The notes below the pieces were generated by a model that worked only from the letters and a program-made list of their open reading frames with translations, did no database searches and was not told the origin of the DNA. Shown one piece after another: positions 24,563 to 32,847 of a DNA stretch of 64,000 bases (position 1 is its first letter; each line of letters starts with the position of its first letter). The stretch comes from Bacteroidota bacterium. Lineage in GTDB: Bacteria > Bacteroidota > Bacteroidia > Chitinophagales > Saprospiraceae. The DNA lies in contig JAIUPL010000007.1 of NCBI GenBank assembly GCA_020160935.1, positions 62,001-126,000 on the forward strand, in the 5' to 3' direction. The position numbers were made by a program, and so were the translations under genes.

Positions 24563-25942
24563 ATGCCCACTGAAACGAATCACGTTGCCGGTAGCAGCGG
24601 TTCCAATGACAACAACAAGGAGATATTCCAGACCATTGCCCGCAAGGTAAAGGACGGGATGGCCGTGTTGTTTCTGGGCCCGGGCGCTGTGGTGGTCAAA
24701 GATGACAAAGGCAACTGGACGCCGCTGACCGACCTTTGTGCTGCATTTCTGGTGAACAAGTATAAATTGCAACTGGCTGAAAATGAAGAGTGTTCGTTGC
24801 CATATGTTGCCAGTTTGCTTCGGGTTCGCAACCTTTCCACTGACAATGTTTTGCAGGAAGATGTAGCGCAGTTTTACAATTCCCAGGCCAACAAATGCGA
24901 ACTGCATCCGGCACTGGAGCAACTTATCGACCTGCGTTTCCGAATCATTATCAATACAACGCCCGACAATTTTGTCACACGCCTGTACGACGAAGTCGCG
25001 GCGCCGTACCATGCCGATTTTTACAACTACTACAAACCCGGCAGCGCATTTACGTTCGATTTTGAAAAAGACCCGCGAGTAGTGGTGTACAACCTCCTGG
25101 GTACGTATAAAAAACCGGAGTCGCTGGTGCTCACCTACAAGCACCAGTTGAATTACATCAAAAAAATTGTTGGCGAGCAACAAAATGAGCGCCTGCCTGA
25201 TGTGCTCACCAATGCATTCAAAGATTTTCGATACCACCTTTTCCTGGGCTTCGATTTTGAAGACTGGAACCTGCGCCTGCTCCTCGATACGCTTTACAAA
25301 AACGTACGCGAAAACATACAGCCTTACTCCTACCCGTTAAAAGGAGAACCGGAAGCCGATTCTGAAACAAAGGTGTTTTTTCAAGGCGAATTCGGCATGC
25401 AGTTCAGCGCAACCGATCTGTACACCTTTGTCGACCAACTCGCGCAGGAATACAACAACCTCGACAGCCCCAACACCAGCGCCCCCACAGAAAAACCCAA
25501 GGCAGAGGTGCTCATCCTGCACAACGAAGTAGCCGACAAAGACGCGTACGACCTGCTCATCAAACACCTCAGAAACCTGCCTGCGCGTTTTTACACCTTT
25601 GCCGATGCGACCGGAAAGGGCGATATGCAGACCTGGCTGAACGATATGCTCCAGCGCTGTCAGGTGGTGCTGCCTTTGCTGAGCGTCGATTTTTTTGACG
25701 ATCAGAACAACCCGGCCCTGCCACTGCTGGAAGACATCGTCAACCGCAACAACCCGCGCAAAGGTTTTCTGGTGATGCCTCTTTTGCTCAAACCGCTTAC
25801 GCTGGACCTTCCACTGAGCCGCCTGGGCACTATTCGCCCGCCCGATCGAACGCCTATGATGGGCAGTGCCAGCGAGAGCACCTACATCAGCGAAACGGTG
25901 GACAGCCTGCGTAAATACATCGAAAACCTTGCCCGGACATGA
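24563..25942 (+). CDS. SIR2-like plus TIR-like domain protein (conflict-system effector candidate)
   Basis: The protein is 459 aa from ATG 24563. An in-frame ATG at 24428 adds basic sequence upstream of the likely promoter. Residues about 22-300 resemble the SIR2-like domain of bacterial defence proteins: glycine loop VLFLGPGAVV (35-44), the NAD-site region INTTPDN (130-136), VYNLLGTYKKPESLVLT (175-191) and LFLGFDFEDWNLRLLLD (226-242). The family's catalytic His (as in LHG) is replaced by L179. Residues about 313-455 resemble a TIR domain: AEVLILHNEV, CQVVLPLLSVDFFDD, E390 near the usual Glu position, and a closing LPLSRLGTIRPPDRTPM. The stop overlaps the ATG of the nSTAND gene by 4 bp. The two domains point to NAD+ metabolism or nucleotide signalling (family knowledge); activity is unproven. 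Confidence 0.82.
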   Translation: MPTETNHVAGSSGSNDNNKEIFQTIARKVKDGMAVLFLGPGAVVVKDDKGNWTPLTDLCAAFLVNKYKLQLAENEECSLPYVASLLRVRNLSTDNVLQEDVAQFYNSQANKCELHPALEQLIDLRFRIIINTTPDNFVTRLYDEVAAPYHADFYNYYKPGSAFTFDFEKDPRVVVYNLLGTYKKPESLVLTYKHQLNYIKKIVGEQQNERLPDVLTNAFKDFRYHLFLGFDFEDWNLRLLLDTLYKNVRENIQPYSYPLKGEPEADSETKVFFQGEFGMQFSATDLYTFVDQLAQEYNNLDSPNTSAPTEKPKAEVLILHNEVADKDAYDLLIKHLRNLPARFYTFADATGKGDMQTWLNDMLQRCQVVLPLLSVDFFDDQNNPALPLLEDIVNRNNPRKGFLVMPLLLKPLTLDLPLSRLGTIRPPDRTPMMGSASESTYISETVDSLRKYIENLART

Positions 25943-28158
25943 AAAAAAACGCCGTCGACCTCCCTCGCCGTTATCCGGGTCTGAAACCCTTCGAACGCAG
26001 CCAGAGCGCCGTATTTCACGGACGCCAGGACGATATTCAACGCCTGAGCAACCTGATTCTGCGCGAACGCCTCGTCGTGCTGTTTGCCAAATCCGGCATT
26101 GGAAAAACCTCGCTCCTGCAGGCTGGTGTAGCGCCGGAAATAGAACGCCAGGATTATACGCCCGTTTTTTTGCGCGCAGATAAAACCGGTGAATCGCTTG
26201 TCGATTCCATGAGCGCCCTGTTGTCCAACCATGTGCAGGTGGGCGGCCGCGACACTACGGGTGAGCGCCCCGGTGAAAAGCAGACGCTTTGGGAGCAGAT
26301 GAAACGCCTGGAATTCGACCTCAACGGATTGCCGGCTACGCCGGTGCTGGTATTCGACCAGTTTGAGGAAATATTTACACTCGCCCACGGCGAGGAAAGC
26401 CGCAACCGATTTCTGGCAGAACTGGCCGATCTGGCCAATGAAACCATGCCGGAAGCCTTGCGCGCCAGCCTGCTGGGCCAGTTTCAGGCCGGAAAAATAG
26501 ACGTCAATACCATGCAATGGTGGGAAAAACAACCCGAATTGCGCGTGGTACTGAGCATCCGTTCCGATTTCCTGCACCTGATCGACGGACTGAGCGCTCG
26601 TATTCCGGGTATTTTGCGCAACCGTTACCAACTTCAACCACTCGACCGCGACAAGGCGCGTACTGCCATCGTGCAGCCCGCACAGGCAGAAGGCACCTAC
26701 CTGAGCCCGCCTTTTTCCTATAATGAAGCGGCGCTGGAAGGCATGATCGATTTCCTCGCAGGACATACGGCCACGGAAAACGATGCCGGAAATGTGCAGG
26801 CAATACAGCGTAAGGACGAGATTGAAGCCGTGAACCTGCAGATTGTTTGCCAGGACATTGAGGAAAAAATCATCGATGAAGACAAGGCCGCCGGGTTTGC
26901 AGTAGTACCGGAGTTTTACGGGGGCCAGCAAGGCCTAAATCTGTCCATTCGGAATTTTTACCACAACCAGTTGCTGCTTTTTCCAAAAGCCTATGTGGAG
27001 CGCATGCTGAACAAGGCGCAGCAAGGCACAACGGTTTCGGAAAAAGACCGACTGCTCACCGAACAGACGTCCGATCAGTTGTATGCCCTGGCGCAGCGCC
27101 TGATCGAGGAAAGCCTGATTACCTCGAGCAATCGCCGCAACAGCGTGGTGGACGATACATTGCTGGATGAATACGGTGTTACCGCTGATTTTTTGGACAC
27201 ACTGGTCGACAAAAGCCGATTGCTGCGCAAAGAACCCCGTCTGGATGACTTCTACTATGAAATCAGCCACGATACTTTGCTGCCGGCTATCATCGAATCG
27301 CGCAACAATCGCCGCGACAAAGAGCGGGCCGACCGCGAAAAACTGGAATACGAGCAGCGCCTGACCGAAGAATCGCGCCGGCGCGAAGAGGTGGAAGAAC
27401 AACTGAAAACCTCGCTTAAACAACGCCAGTTGGCCCGAAAAGTGGCCATTACCTCCATATTTGCCCTGGTCATTTCGTTGGTGGCGCTGGCGTTTTCGGG
27501 GTATTTCCTGCGCGATTACCTGCGCTCTACCAGAAGCCAACTGGCACAGGCTGAACTGAACGTCAGCAATGAGATTTTTGATGCTGCGGTGCAGGACTAC
27601 GAGGAACTTATCGACAACGCGCGTCGGAGTTGGATACTCAAAAACACACCACCATACAAGGATGTGAAGGAAGAATTGGTGAAAGTGAAAAAATTGCAGT
27701 CGCAATACGATACGCTCGATTTTTATGTGCTCCGAAGCGATTCGCTCACGTTTACGGCCGATTATGCCGGCGCTCTTCATGCCTACCGCGACGCACAAGT
27801 GGCACTGCTGCAATACAAGGCAATGAACTTCGAGTTATCGGCTGCCACCGACTCCGGCAGGGTTTGGCGTGTAGATTCGACCCGGATTGAACTGAAATTC
27901 CTCGATCTCACCCGGCGAGTTATCAACCTCCGCGAAACGCTGGTGCGCAATTTTGAGGTAAGCCAGCGCAATTTCGAAGTGTTCAAGGAAGCCAAGGTAT
28001 GGGGGCAGGCCATCCGAAACCTCGAAAAAATGAAACGCCTGTTGCCGCACGAACCTGAAGACATGGAAGTGCTGCGTCAGGCCCTGGTGCTGAATGAATC
28101 GCCGGCCGATTATGTGGAGCGAGAATTAAAATTTACCCGGCGAATGCTGGGGCGTTGA
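25939..28158 (+). CDS. nSTAND ATPase with transmembrane helix and TPR-like C-terminus
   Basis: The protein is 739 aa. The opening RYPGLKPFERSQSAVFHGRQ is the nSTAND1 entry motif. Walker A is at 50-57 (AKSGIGKT), Walker B near 134-143 (PVLVFDQFEE), and a sensor-type strand is VVLSIRSDFL. A winged-helix-like region and a charged coiled coil (about 455-500) precede one transmembrane helix (about 500-524, ITSIFALVISLVALAFSGYF). The C-terminal 200 residues are helical and TPR-like and would lie on the other side of the membrane. It overlaps the SIR2/TIR-like gene by ATGA. STAND proteins act as ligand-triggered ATPase switches; here the partner protein would be the effector. Which side senses is unknown. 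Confidence 0.88.
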   Translation: MKKNAVDLPRRYPGLKPFERSQSAVFHGRQDDIQRLSNLILRERLVVLFAKSGIGKTSLLQAGVAPEIERQDYTPVFLRADKTGESLVDSMSALLSNHVQVGGRDTTGERPGEKQTLWEQMKRLEFDLNGLPATPVLVFDQFEEIFTLAHGEESRNRFLAELADLANETMPEALRASLLGQFQAGKIDVNTMQWWEKQPELRVVLSIRSDFLHLIDGLSARIPGILRNRYQLQPLDRDKARTAIVQPAQAEGTYLSPPFSYNEAALEGMIDFLAGHTATENDAGNVQAIQRKDEIEAVNLQIVCQDIEEKIIDEDKAAGFAVVPEFYGGQQGLNLSIRNFYHNQLLLFPKAYVERMLNKAQQGTTVSEKDRLLTEQTSDQLYALAQRLIEESLITSSNRRNSVVDDTLLDEYGVTADFLDTLVDKSRLLRKEPRLDDFYYEISHDTLLPAIIESRNNRRDKERADREKLEYEQRLTEESRRREEVEEQLKTSLKQRQLARKVAITSIFALVISLVALAFSGYFLRDYLRSTRSQLAQAELNVSNEIFDAAVQDYEELIDNARRSWILKNTPPYKDVKEELVKVKKLQSQYDTLDFYVLRSDSLTFTADYAGALHAYRDAQVALLQYKAMNFELSAATDSGRVWRVDSTRIELKFLDLTRRVINLRETLVRNFEVSQRNFEVFKEAKVWGQAIRNLEKMKRLLPHEPEDMEVLRQALVLNESPADYVERELKFTRRMLGR

Positions 28159-28207
28159 GGTACTTGTCTTACCTGTTTTCCTTTTTGAATATTTTATAAT
28201 CAACGGT

Positions 28208-28314
28208 ACACTCTACGCTTTGTGTCCCTTGTGAAACCTTTGTGCGCTTCGTGGTTAAAATTTTTTACCACAAGGGACACAAAGGTTTCACAAGGGACAC
28301 AAAGCGTAGAGTGT
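28208..28314. repeat. Perfect 37-bp inverted repeat
   Basis: The arms 28208-28244 and 28278-28314 are exact reverse complements (ACACTCTACGCTTTGTGTCC...). An inner GTGGT/ACCAC pair with A/T runs extends the stem. The arm itself contains direct copies of GGGACACAAA. It lies 50 bp after the nSTAND stop, and an RNA hairpin there could end the conflict operon. Confidence 0.9.
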
Positions 28315-28625
28315 GCCAACAGACTAATGGTTTAACAAAGGAAAATCTTTTAATCTGCATATAACCAACTTCTTCCTTGCCACGCTTTCTGCTACCATGG
28401 GTATGGCAAAAAGGCTAAAGTCGAATTTATGCGCCTTCCTGCAAAAAAGCATTTGCTTGGAGAAATCCCGTTTGTGGAAAATAATTATTCGGAAAATTTC
28501 GGATGGCAAAATCATTGTCCAAAATATCCACAGAAATCCCCGGCATTTGCCCGGTTTTCTATCAGCCTGAATGCCAAATGAAATATTATTCGGTTTGAAT
28601 CCCTTATTTTACTCGTTCAAAGAAC
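28315..28625. other. Intergenic stretch without a convincing gene
   Basis: The sequence is A+T-rich compared with the genes around it. A 63-codon minus-strand open frame (28324-28515) has no signal, domain or promoter and I do not call it. The 3' part leads into the serA promoter. Confidence 0.6.
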
Positions 28626-28633
28626 TATCTTTG
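28626..28633 (+). promoter_or_regulatory. Candidate -7 box TATCTTTG for serA
   Basis: TATCTTTG matches TAnnTTTG and lies 27 bp before ATG 28661, which supports that start over the ATG at 28571. Confidence 0.6.
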
Positions 28634-28660
28634 CTGCGTTTTTCAACTGTAAAACTAGTT

Positions 28661-29617
28661 ATGATAAAAATTCTTGCTAACGACGGCATTCACCCCGATG
28701 GTCGCCTGCTTTTGGAAGAAGCCGACTACATTGTGGACGAGGATAAAATTGCGCAGGAAGAACTTCCTGATCGCATGGCAGATTATGACGTTCTGATCGT
28801 GCGAAGCGCCACCAAGGTGACAAAAGCCGTGATCGATGGCGGCAAAAAATTGAAAATCATTGCACGTGGCGGCGTCGGTCTGGACAATATCGACCTGGAA
28901 TACGCACAGTCGAAAGGCATTCAGGTGTACAATACGCCCATGGCATCGTCGCGGGCGGTGGCCGAACTGGCTTTCGGGCATATTTTTACCCTGGCGCGTA
29001 TGTTCCAGCGCAGCAACCGCGAACTGGCGGCAGGTGGTGATTTCAAAAAACTGAAAAAAGCCTTCGAAACAGGTTTTCAGATCAAAGGTAAAACCCTGGG
29101 TATTGTCGGCTTCGGCCGCATCGGTCAGGAACTGGCTAAAATAGCCCTCGGCGTAGGCATGAGCGTGCGTGCCCACGACCCATTTGTGAATGATGCCGAT
29201 GTTTCTATCCAACTCAACGAGTTCCCGGATATGAAATTGAGCGTTACCATCCGCACGGAACCACTGGATAAAATCCTGCGCGAATCGGATTTTATCTCGT
29301 TCCACATTCCTGGCATCAACCAGCCGCTGATTACAGCCGACGAACTGGCTAAAATGAAAAACGGCGTTTTCCTGATCAATACTGCCCGCGGAGGTGTGAT
29401 CGAAGAAGAAGCCCTGCTGGCGGCCCTCGACTCTGGCAAGGTAGGCGGCGCCGGTCTCGATGTGTTCGAAAACGAACCCACTCCGCGCGAACAACTGCTG
29501 CGCCACCCGCTCGTGTCCTGCACGCCGCATATCGGCGCCAGCACCGTCGAAGCGCAGTCGTATATCGGTATGGAACTGGCCGACAAGATTCTGGCTTACT
29601 TCGGCGACGACAAGTAG
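28661..29617 (+). CDS. serA: D-3-phosphoglycerate dehydrogenase (short form without ACT domain)
   Basis: The protein is 318 aa from ATG 28661 (MIKILANDGIHPDG). It would oxidise 3-phosphoglycerate to 3-phosphohydroxypyruvate with NAD+, the first step of serine synthesis. The NAD-binding motif is GIVGFGRIGQELA. The catalytic Arg is in NTARGG, the Glu in FENEPTP and the His in TPHIGAST. It is the short type, ending soon after the catalytic His, with no ACT domain for serine feedback. Other 2-hydroxyacid dehydrogenase activities cannot be excluded. No serC is adjacent. Confidence 0.85.
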   Translation: MIKILANDGIHPDGRLLLEEADYIVDEDKIAQEELPDRMADYDVLIVRSATKVTKAVIDGGKKLKIIARGGVGLDNIDLEYAQSKGIQVYNTPMASSRAVAELAFGHIFTLARMFQRSNRELAAGGDFKKLKKAFETGFQIKGKTLGIVGFGRIGQELAKIALGVGMSVRAHDPFVNDADVSIQLNEFPDMKLSVTIRTEPLDKILRESDFISFHIPGINQPLITADELAKMKNGVFLINTARGGVIEEEALLAALDSGKVGGAGLDVFENEPTPREQLLRHPLVSCTPHIGASTVEAQSYIGMELADKILAYFGDDK

Positions 29618-29625
29618 TTCAAGAG

Positions 29626-29706
29626 ATAAGGGGCAAGAAGCAAAAGGCAAGGGGCAAAGAGCAAGGGGCAAAAGGCAAGGGGCAAAGAGCAAGAAGCAAA
29701 AGGCAA
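29626..29706. repeat. GGCAAGGGGCAAA-type direct repeats
   Basis: About eleven degenerate copies of a 7-bp unit (GGGGCAA / AGGCAAG / AAGCAAA). This is the same family as the tract at 9401-9715 and the run at 62376-62440. Confidence 0.85.
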
Positions 29707-29733
29707 AATTGCAACTTGACCTACAACACTTTT

Positions 29734-29775
29734 AAAATGGGGCTGTTCTGTACCAACAGAGCCGCCCCATTTTAT
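29734..29775. terminator. Hairpin terminator after serA
   Basis: AAAATGGGGC and GCCCCATTTT flank a second inner pair (CTGTT with AACAG). A T-rich tract follows on the plus strand. Confidence 0.65.
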
Positions 29776-29912
29776 TTTCTCATTTTCTCATTTTCTCATT
29801 TTCTCACTTTCTCACTTTCTCACTTTCTCACTTTCTCACTTTCTCACTTTCTCACTCTCTCACTCTCTCACTCTCTCACTCTCTCACTCTCTCACCTCTC
29901 ACTCTCTCACCT
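29776..29912. repeat. CTCATTTT / CTCACTTT / CTCACTCT direct-repeat tract
   Basis: A pyrimidine-rich run of 7- to 9-bp units (TTTCTCAC, then TCTCTCAC, then CACCTCTCACT) that grades from one unit type to the next and ends two bases before the ATG of the WD40 gene. It occupies the whole leader of that gene. Confidence 0.9.
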
Positions 29913-29914
29913 CT

Positions 29915-30990
<1,076 letters not shown>

Positions 30991-30992
30991 CC

Positions 30993-31598
30993 ATGCCACT
31001 ACTGCCATTTCTCCATGCCCATCAGTTGGAAGCCGGATGCGACGAAGCCGGTCGCGGCTGTTTGGCTGGACCTGTATTTGCAGCGGCAGTGGTACTACCG
31101 CCGGATTTTTACCATCCTTTGCTGAATGATTCGAAGCAACTGACAGAGGCACAACGTGAAATGCTTCGGGAAGTAGTGGAAAAAGAGGCTGTTTGCTGGG
31201 CAGTGGCGCGCGTGGAGCCGGAGGAAATCGATCGGATCAATATTCTGAAGGCGTCTTTTCTGGCTATGCACCGGGCGCTGGATCAATTGACACAAACCCC
31301 TGAATTTATTCTGGTAGATGGCAATCGGTTTGTGGCGTATAAAAATGTGCCCCATGCCTGTATTATCAAAGGCGACGGAAAATATGCGTCGATTGCGGCT
31401 GCGTCGATACTGGCAAAAACCTGGCGCGATGCGCATATGAATGATTTACACACCCAACACCCTCAATACGACTGGCTCAGCAATAAAGGTTATCCAACCC
31501 TGGCACACCGCGAGGCTATCCGGCAACACGGTATCACTGCGTTTCATCGGCGTTCCTTTCAATTGCTGCCCGCGAATGAACAACTTCAACTCTTCTAA
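30993..31598 (+). CDS. rnhB: Ribonuclease HII
   Basis: The protein is 201 aa from ATG 30993; an ATG at 30948 lies inside repeats and would add a repeat-coded leader ([10 protein letters not shown]), so I reject it. The enzyme removes ribonucleotides and RNA primers from DNA. Active-site acids are D17-E18 (GCDEAGRG), D109 (LVDGN) and one further Asp in the C-terminal half. The motif [13 protein letters not shown] is typical of HII. Length matches the family. It is followed by CTCTCAC repeats and a small Dabb gene. Confidence 0.93.
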   Translation: MPLLPFLHAHQLEAGCDEAGRGCLAGPVFAAAVVLPPDFYHPLLNDSKQLTEAQREMLREVVEKEAVCWAVARVEPEEIDRINILKASFLAMHRALDQLTQTPEFILVDGNRFVAYKNVPHACIIKGDGKYASIAAASILAKTWRDAHMNDLHTQHPQYDWLSNKGYPTLAHREAIRQHGITAFHRRSFQLLPANEQLQLF

Positions 31599-31629
31599 CC
31601 CTCTCACCTCTCACCTCTCACCTCTAAAC

Positions 31630-31923
31630 ATGTTCGTCCATCACGTCTACTTCTGGCTCAAACCCGATGCCGACCGCAATGAACTCGTTGCCGGCCTTCG
31701 AAAACTCACTTCTATCAAAGGTATCCGACAATGGCATATCGGCGCGCCTGCCGCTACCAACCGTCCGGTGATCGACAGCAGTTATTCCGTGTCGTGGATG
31801 CTGCAATTTGAGGACGCAGCGGGAGAAGCACACTACCAGGATCACCCCGACCACCATCGTTTTGTGGCCGAATGCGGGCATTTGTGGGAAAGGGTAGTGG
31901 TGTATGATTCGGTGGAGATTTAG
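31630..31923 (+). CDS. Dabb (stress-responsive A/B barrel) domain protein
   Basis: The protein is 97 aa. Residues 1-97 form one ferredoxin-like Dabb domain: the opening FVHHVYFWLKPDADRNEL and the closing HPDHHRFVAECGHLW are characteristic. The start at 31630 is preferred because the preceding bases are CTCTCACCT repeats and the longer frame overlaps rnhB. Dabb proteins form dimers, and some bind or act on small hydrophobic molecules; the role here is unknown. Confidence 0.88.
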   Translation: MFVHHVYFWLKPDADRNELVAGLRKLTSIKGIRQWHIGAPAATNRPVIDSSYSVSWMLQFEDAAGEAHYQDHPDHHRFVAECGHLWERVVVYDSVEI

Positions 31924-31942
31924 TTTTTTTGTGTTTTAGACC

Positions 31943-32323
31943 TCACCCTCGCTTACTCAAATTCATCAGCGCCTCCGCCAGGTGGGCATTTACTTTTTTC
32001 TCCTGTTCCAGCATTTGAGTGAGGCGGGCAACTTCCTGTTTCAGGGTGTCGTTTTCGGCTTGCAGCCGCTGCTCCAGGGTGCCATATGCGGCTGTTTTTT
32101 CTGATACGGCAGCAGGCGTTTCTACATTTTCTGTAAAATATCCAGCAGAAACCTGAAAAACGGCCATCGCTTTCTGGAGCGGTTTGCGCGGCAGTCTTTC
32201 CATTTTATAGAGTTTTGGCAAATAGGATTTGTCCAAACCCAGCGCCGTGGCAATTTCGTCGTTGCTGCGCGGATCTCTTTTTACCAAAAGCATCAATTTT
32301 TCCCCTTCTTTAATAGGCGTCAT
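31943..32323 (-). CDS. HTH transcriptional regulator with C-terminal coiled coil
   Basis: The protein is 126 aa from ATG 32323 (131 aa if ATG 32338 is used). An XRE-like helix-turn-helix covers about residues 10-60: the recognition region is NDEIATALGLDKSYLPKLYK. A coiled coil follows at about 80-120 (LEQRLQAENDTLKQEVARL). It diverges from the 109-aa gene at 32440. The region between carries two palindromes that are plausible binding sites, so it may control itself and its neighbour (inference). Confidence 0.82.
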   Translation of the reverse strand: MTPIKEGEKLMLLVKRDPRSNDEIATALGLDKSYLPKLYKMERLPRKPLQKAMAVFQVSAGYFTENVETPAAVSEKTAAYGTLEQRLQAENDTLKQEVARLTQMLEQEKKVNAHLAEALMNLSKRG

Positions 32324-32360
32324 GGCAGGAAAAATCATTTTTGAAATAATTTGGTCGAAT

Positions 32361-32428
32361 AATGGATTTTTAATTATTTAAAATCCATTAAATGGAATAA
32401 ATTTGCTTATTCATTTATGTAAGCAAAT
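32361..32428. promoter_or_regulatory. Two palindromes in a divergent promoter region (candidate operators)
   Basis: AATGGATTTT at 32361-32370 pairs with AAAATCCATT at 32380-32389 (10-bp arms). ATTTGCTTA at 32401-32409 pairs with TAAGCAAAT at 32420-32428 (9-bp arms). Both lie between the HTH gene and the divergent 109-aa gene, with spacings (9 and 10 bases) that suit a dimeric regulator. Confidence 0.55.
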
Positions 32429-32439
32429 CTACGCTATTT

Positions 32440-32769
32440 ATGTCAGAACCTGCCAACAACGGCAGCGGGAATCTGCTGCGTGTCATCACAGAAATGGTGG
32501 CATTCCGTTACAGCAACGAGCATGACCTCATGCTGGTCGGAGAAGCCGAAATCGTCATCGTATTAACGGGAAGCCACTCGGAGCCGGGCGTCAACCTGCA
32601 CTCGGTACGTGTAGATATATTGTCGCTGTTCGATGCGGCCGGGCAGGATGTGTACACCCGATTTTTGGAGGATGCCACATTAAAGGCAGCCATAGAACAG
32701 ACTGCGCTGGAGCATTATCTCCAAGCGCCCCGGGTGCCGGTAGGACTGCCGGGGCGCCTGGAATGGTAA
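32440..32769 (+). CDS. Small hypothetical protein, 109 aa
   Basis: I do not recognise the family. The protein has no signal peptide or membrane segment. The middle (LVGEAEIVIVLTGSH) looks like a beta strand and a helix-rich part follows (RFLEDATLKAAIEQTALEHYL). The gene diverges from an HTH regulator and probably shares its control region. CCTCATCAA repeats start shortly after the stop and run to the end of alaS. Confidence 0.65.
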   Translation: MSEPANNGSGNLLRVITEMVAFRYSNEHDLMLVGEAEIVIVLTGSHSEPGVNLHSVRVDILSLFDAAGQDVYTRFLEDATLKAAIEQTALEHYLQAPRVPVGLPGRLEW

Positions 32770-32784
32770 AAAGCAATTGCCCAC

Positions 32785-32846
32785 TTATCAACCTCATCAA
32801 CCTCATCAACCTCATCAACCTTTATCAACCCTCATCAACCCCTCCA
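32785..32846. repeat. CCTCATCAA direct repeats
   Basis: About six copies of ATCAACCTC, the same family as the run at 13760-13803. They fill the gap between two convergent genes and end just before the alaS stop. Confidence 0.85.
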
Positions 32847-32847
32847 A

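Noticed and set aside
28324-28515. 63-codon minus-strand open frame in the gap before serA
   Set aside because: It has no signal, domain or promoter, and the composition is that of intergenic DNA.
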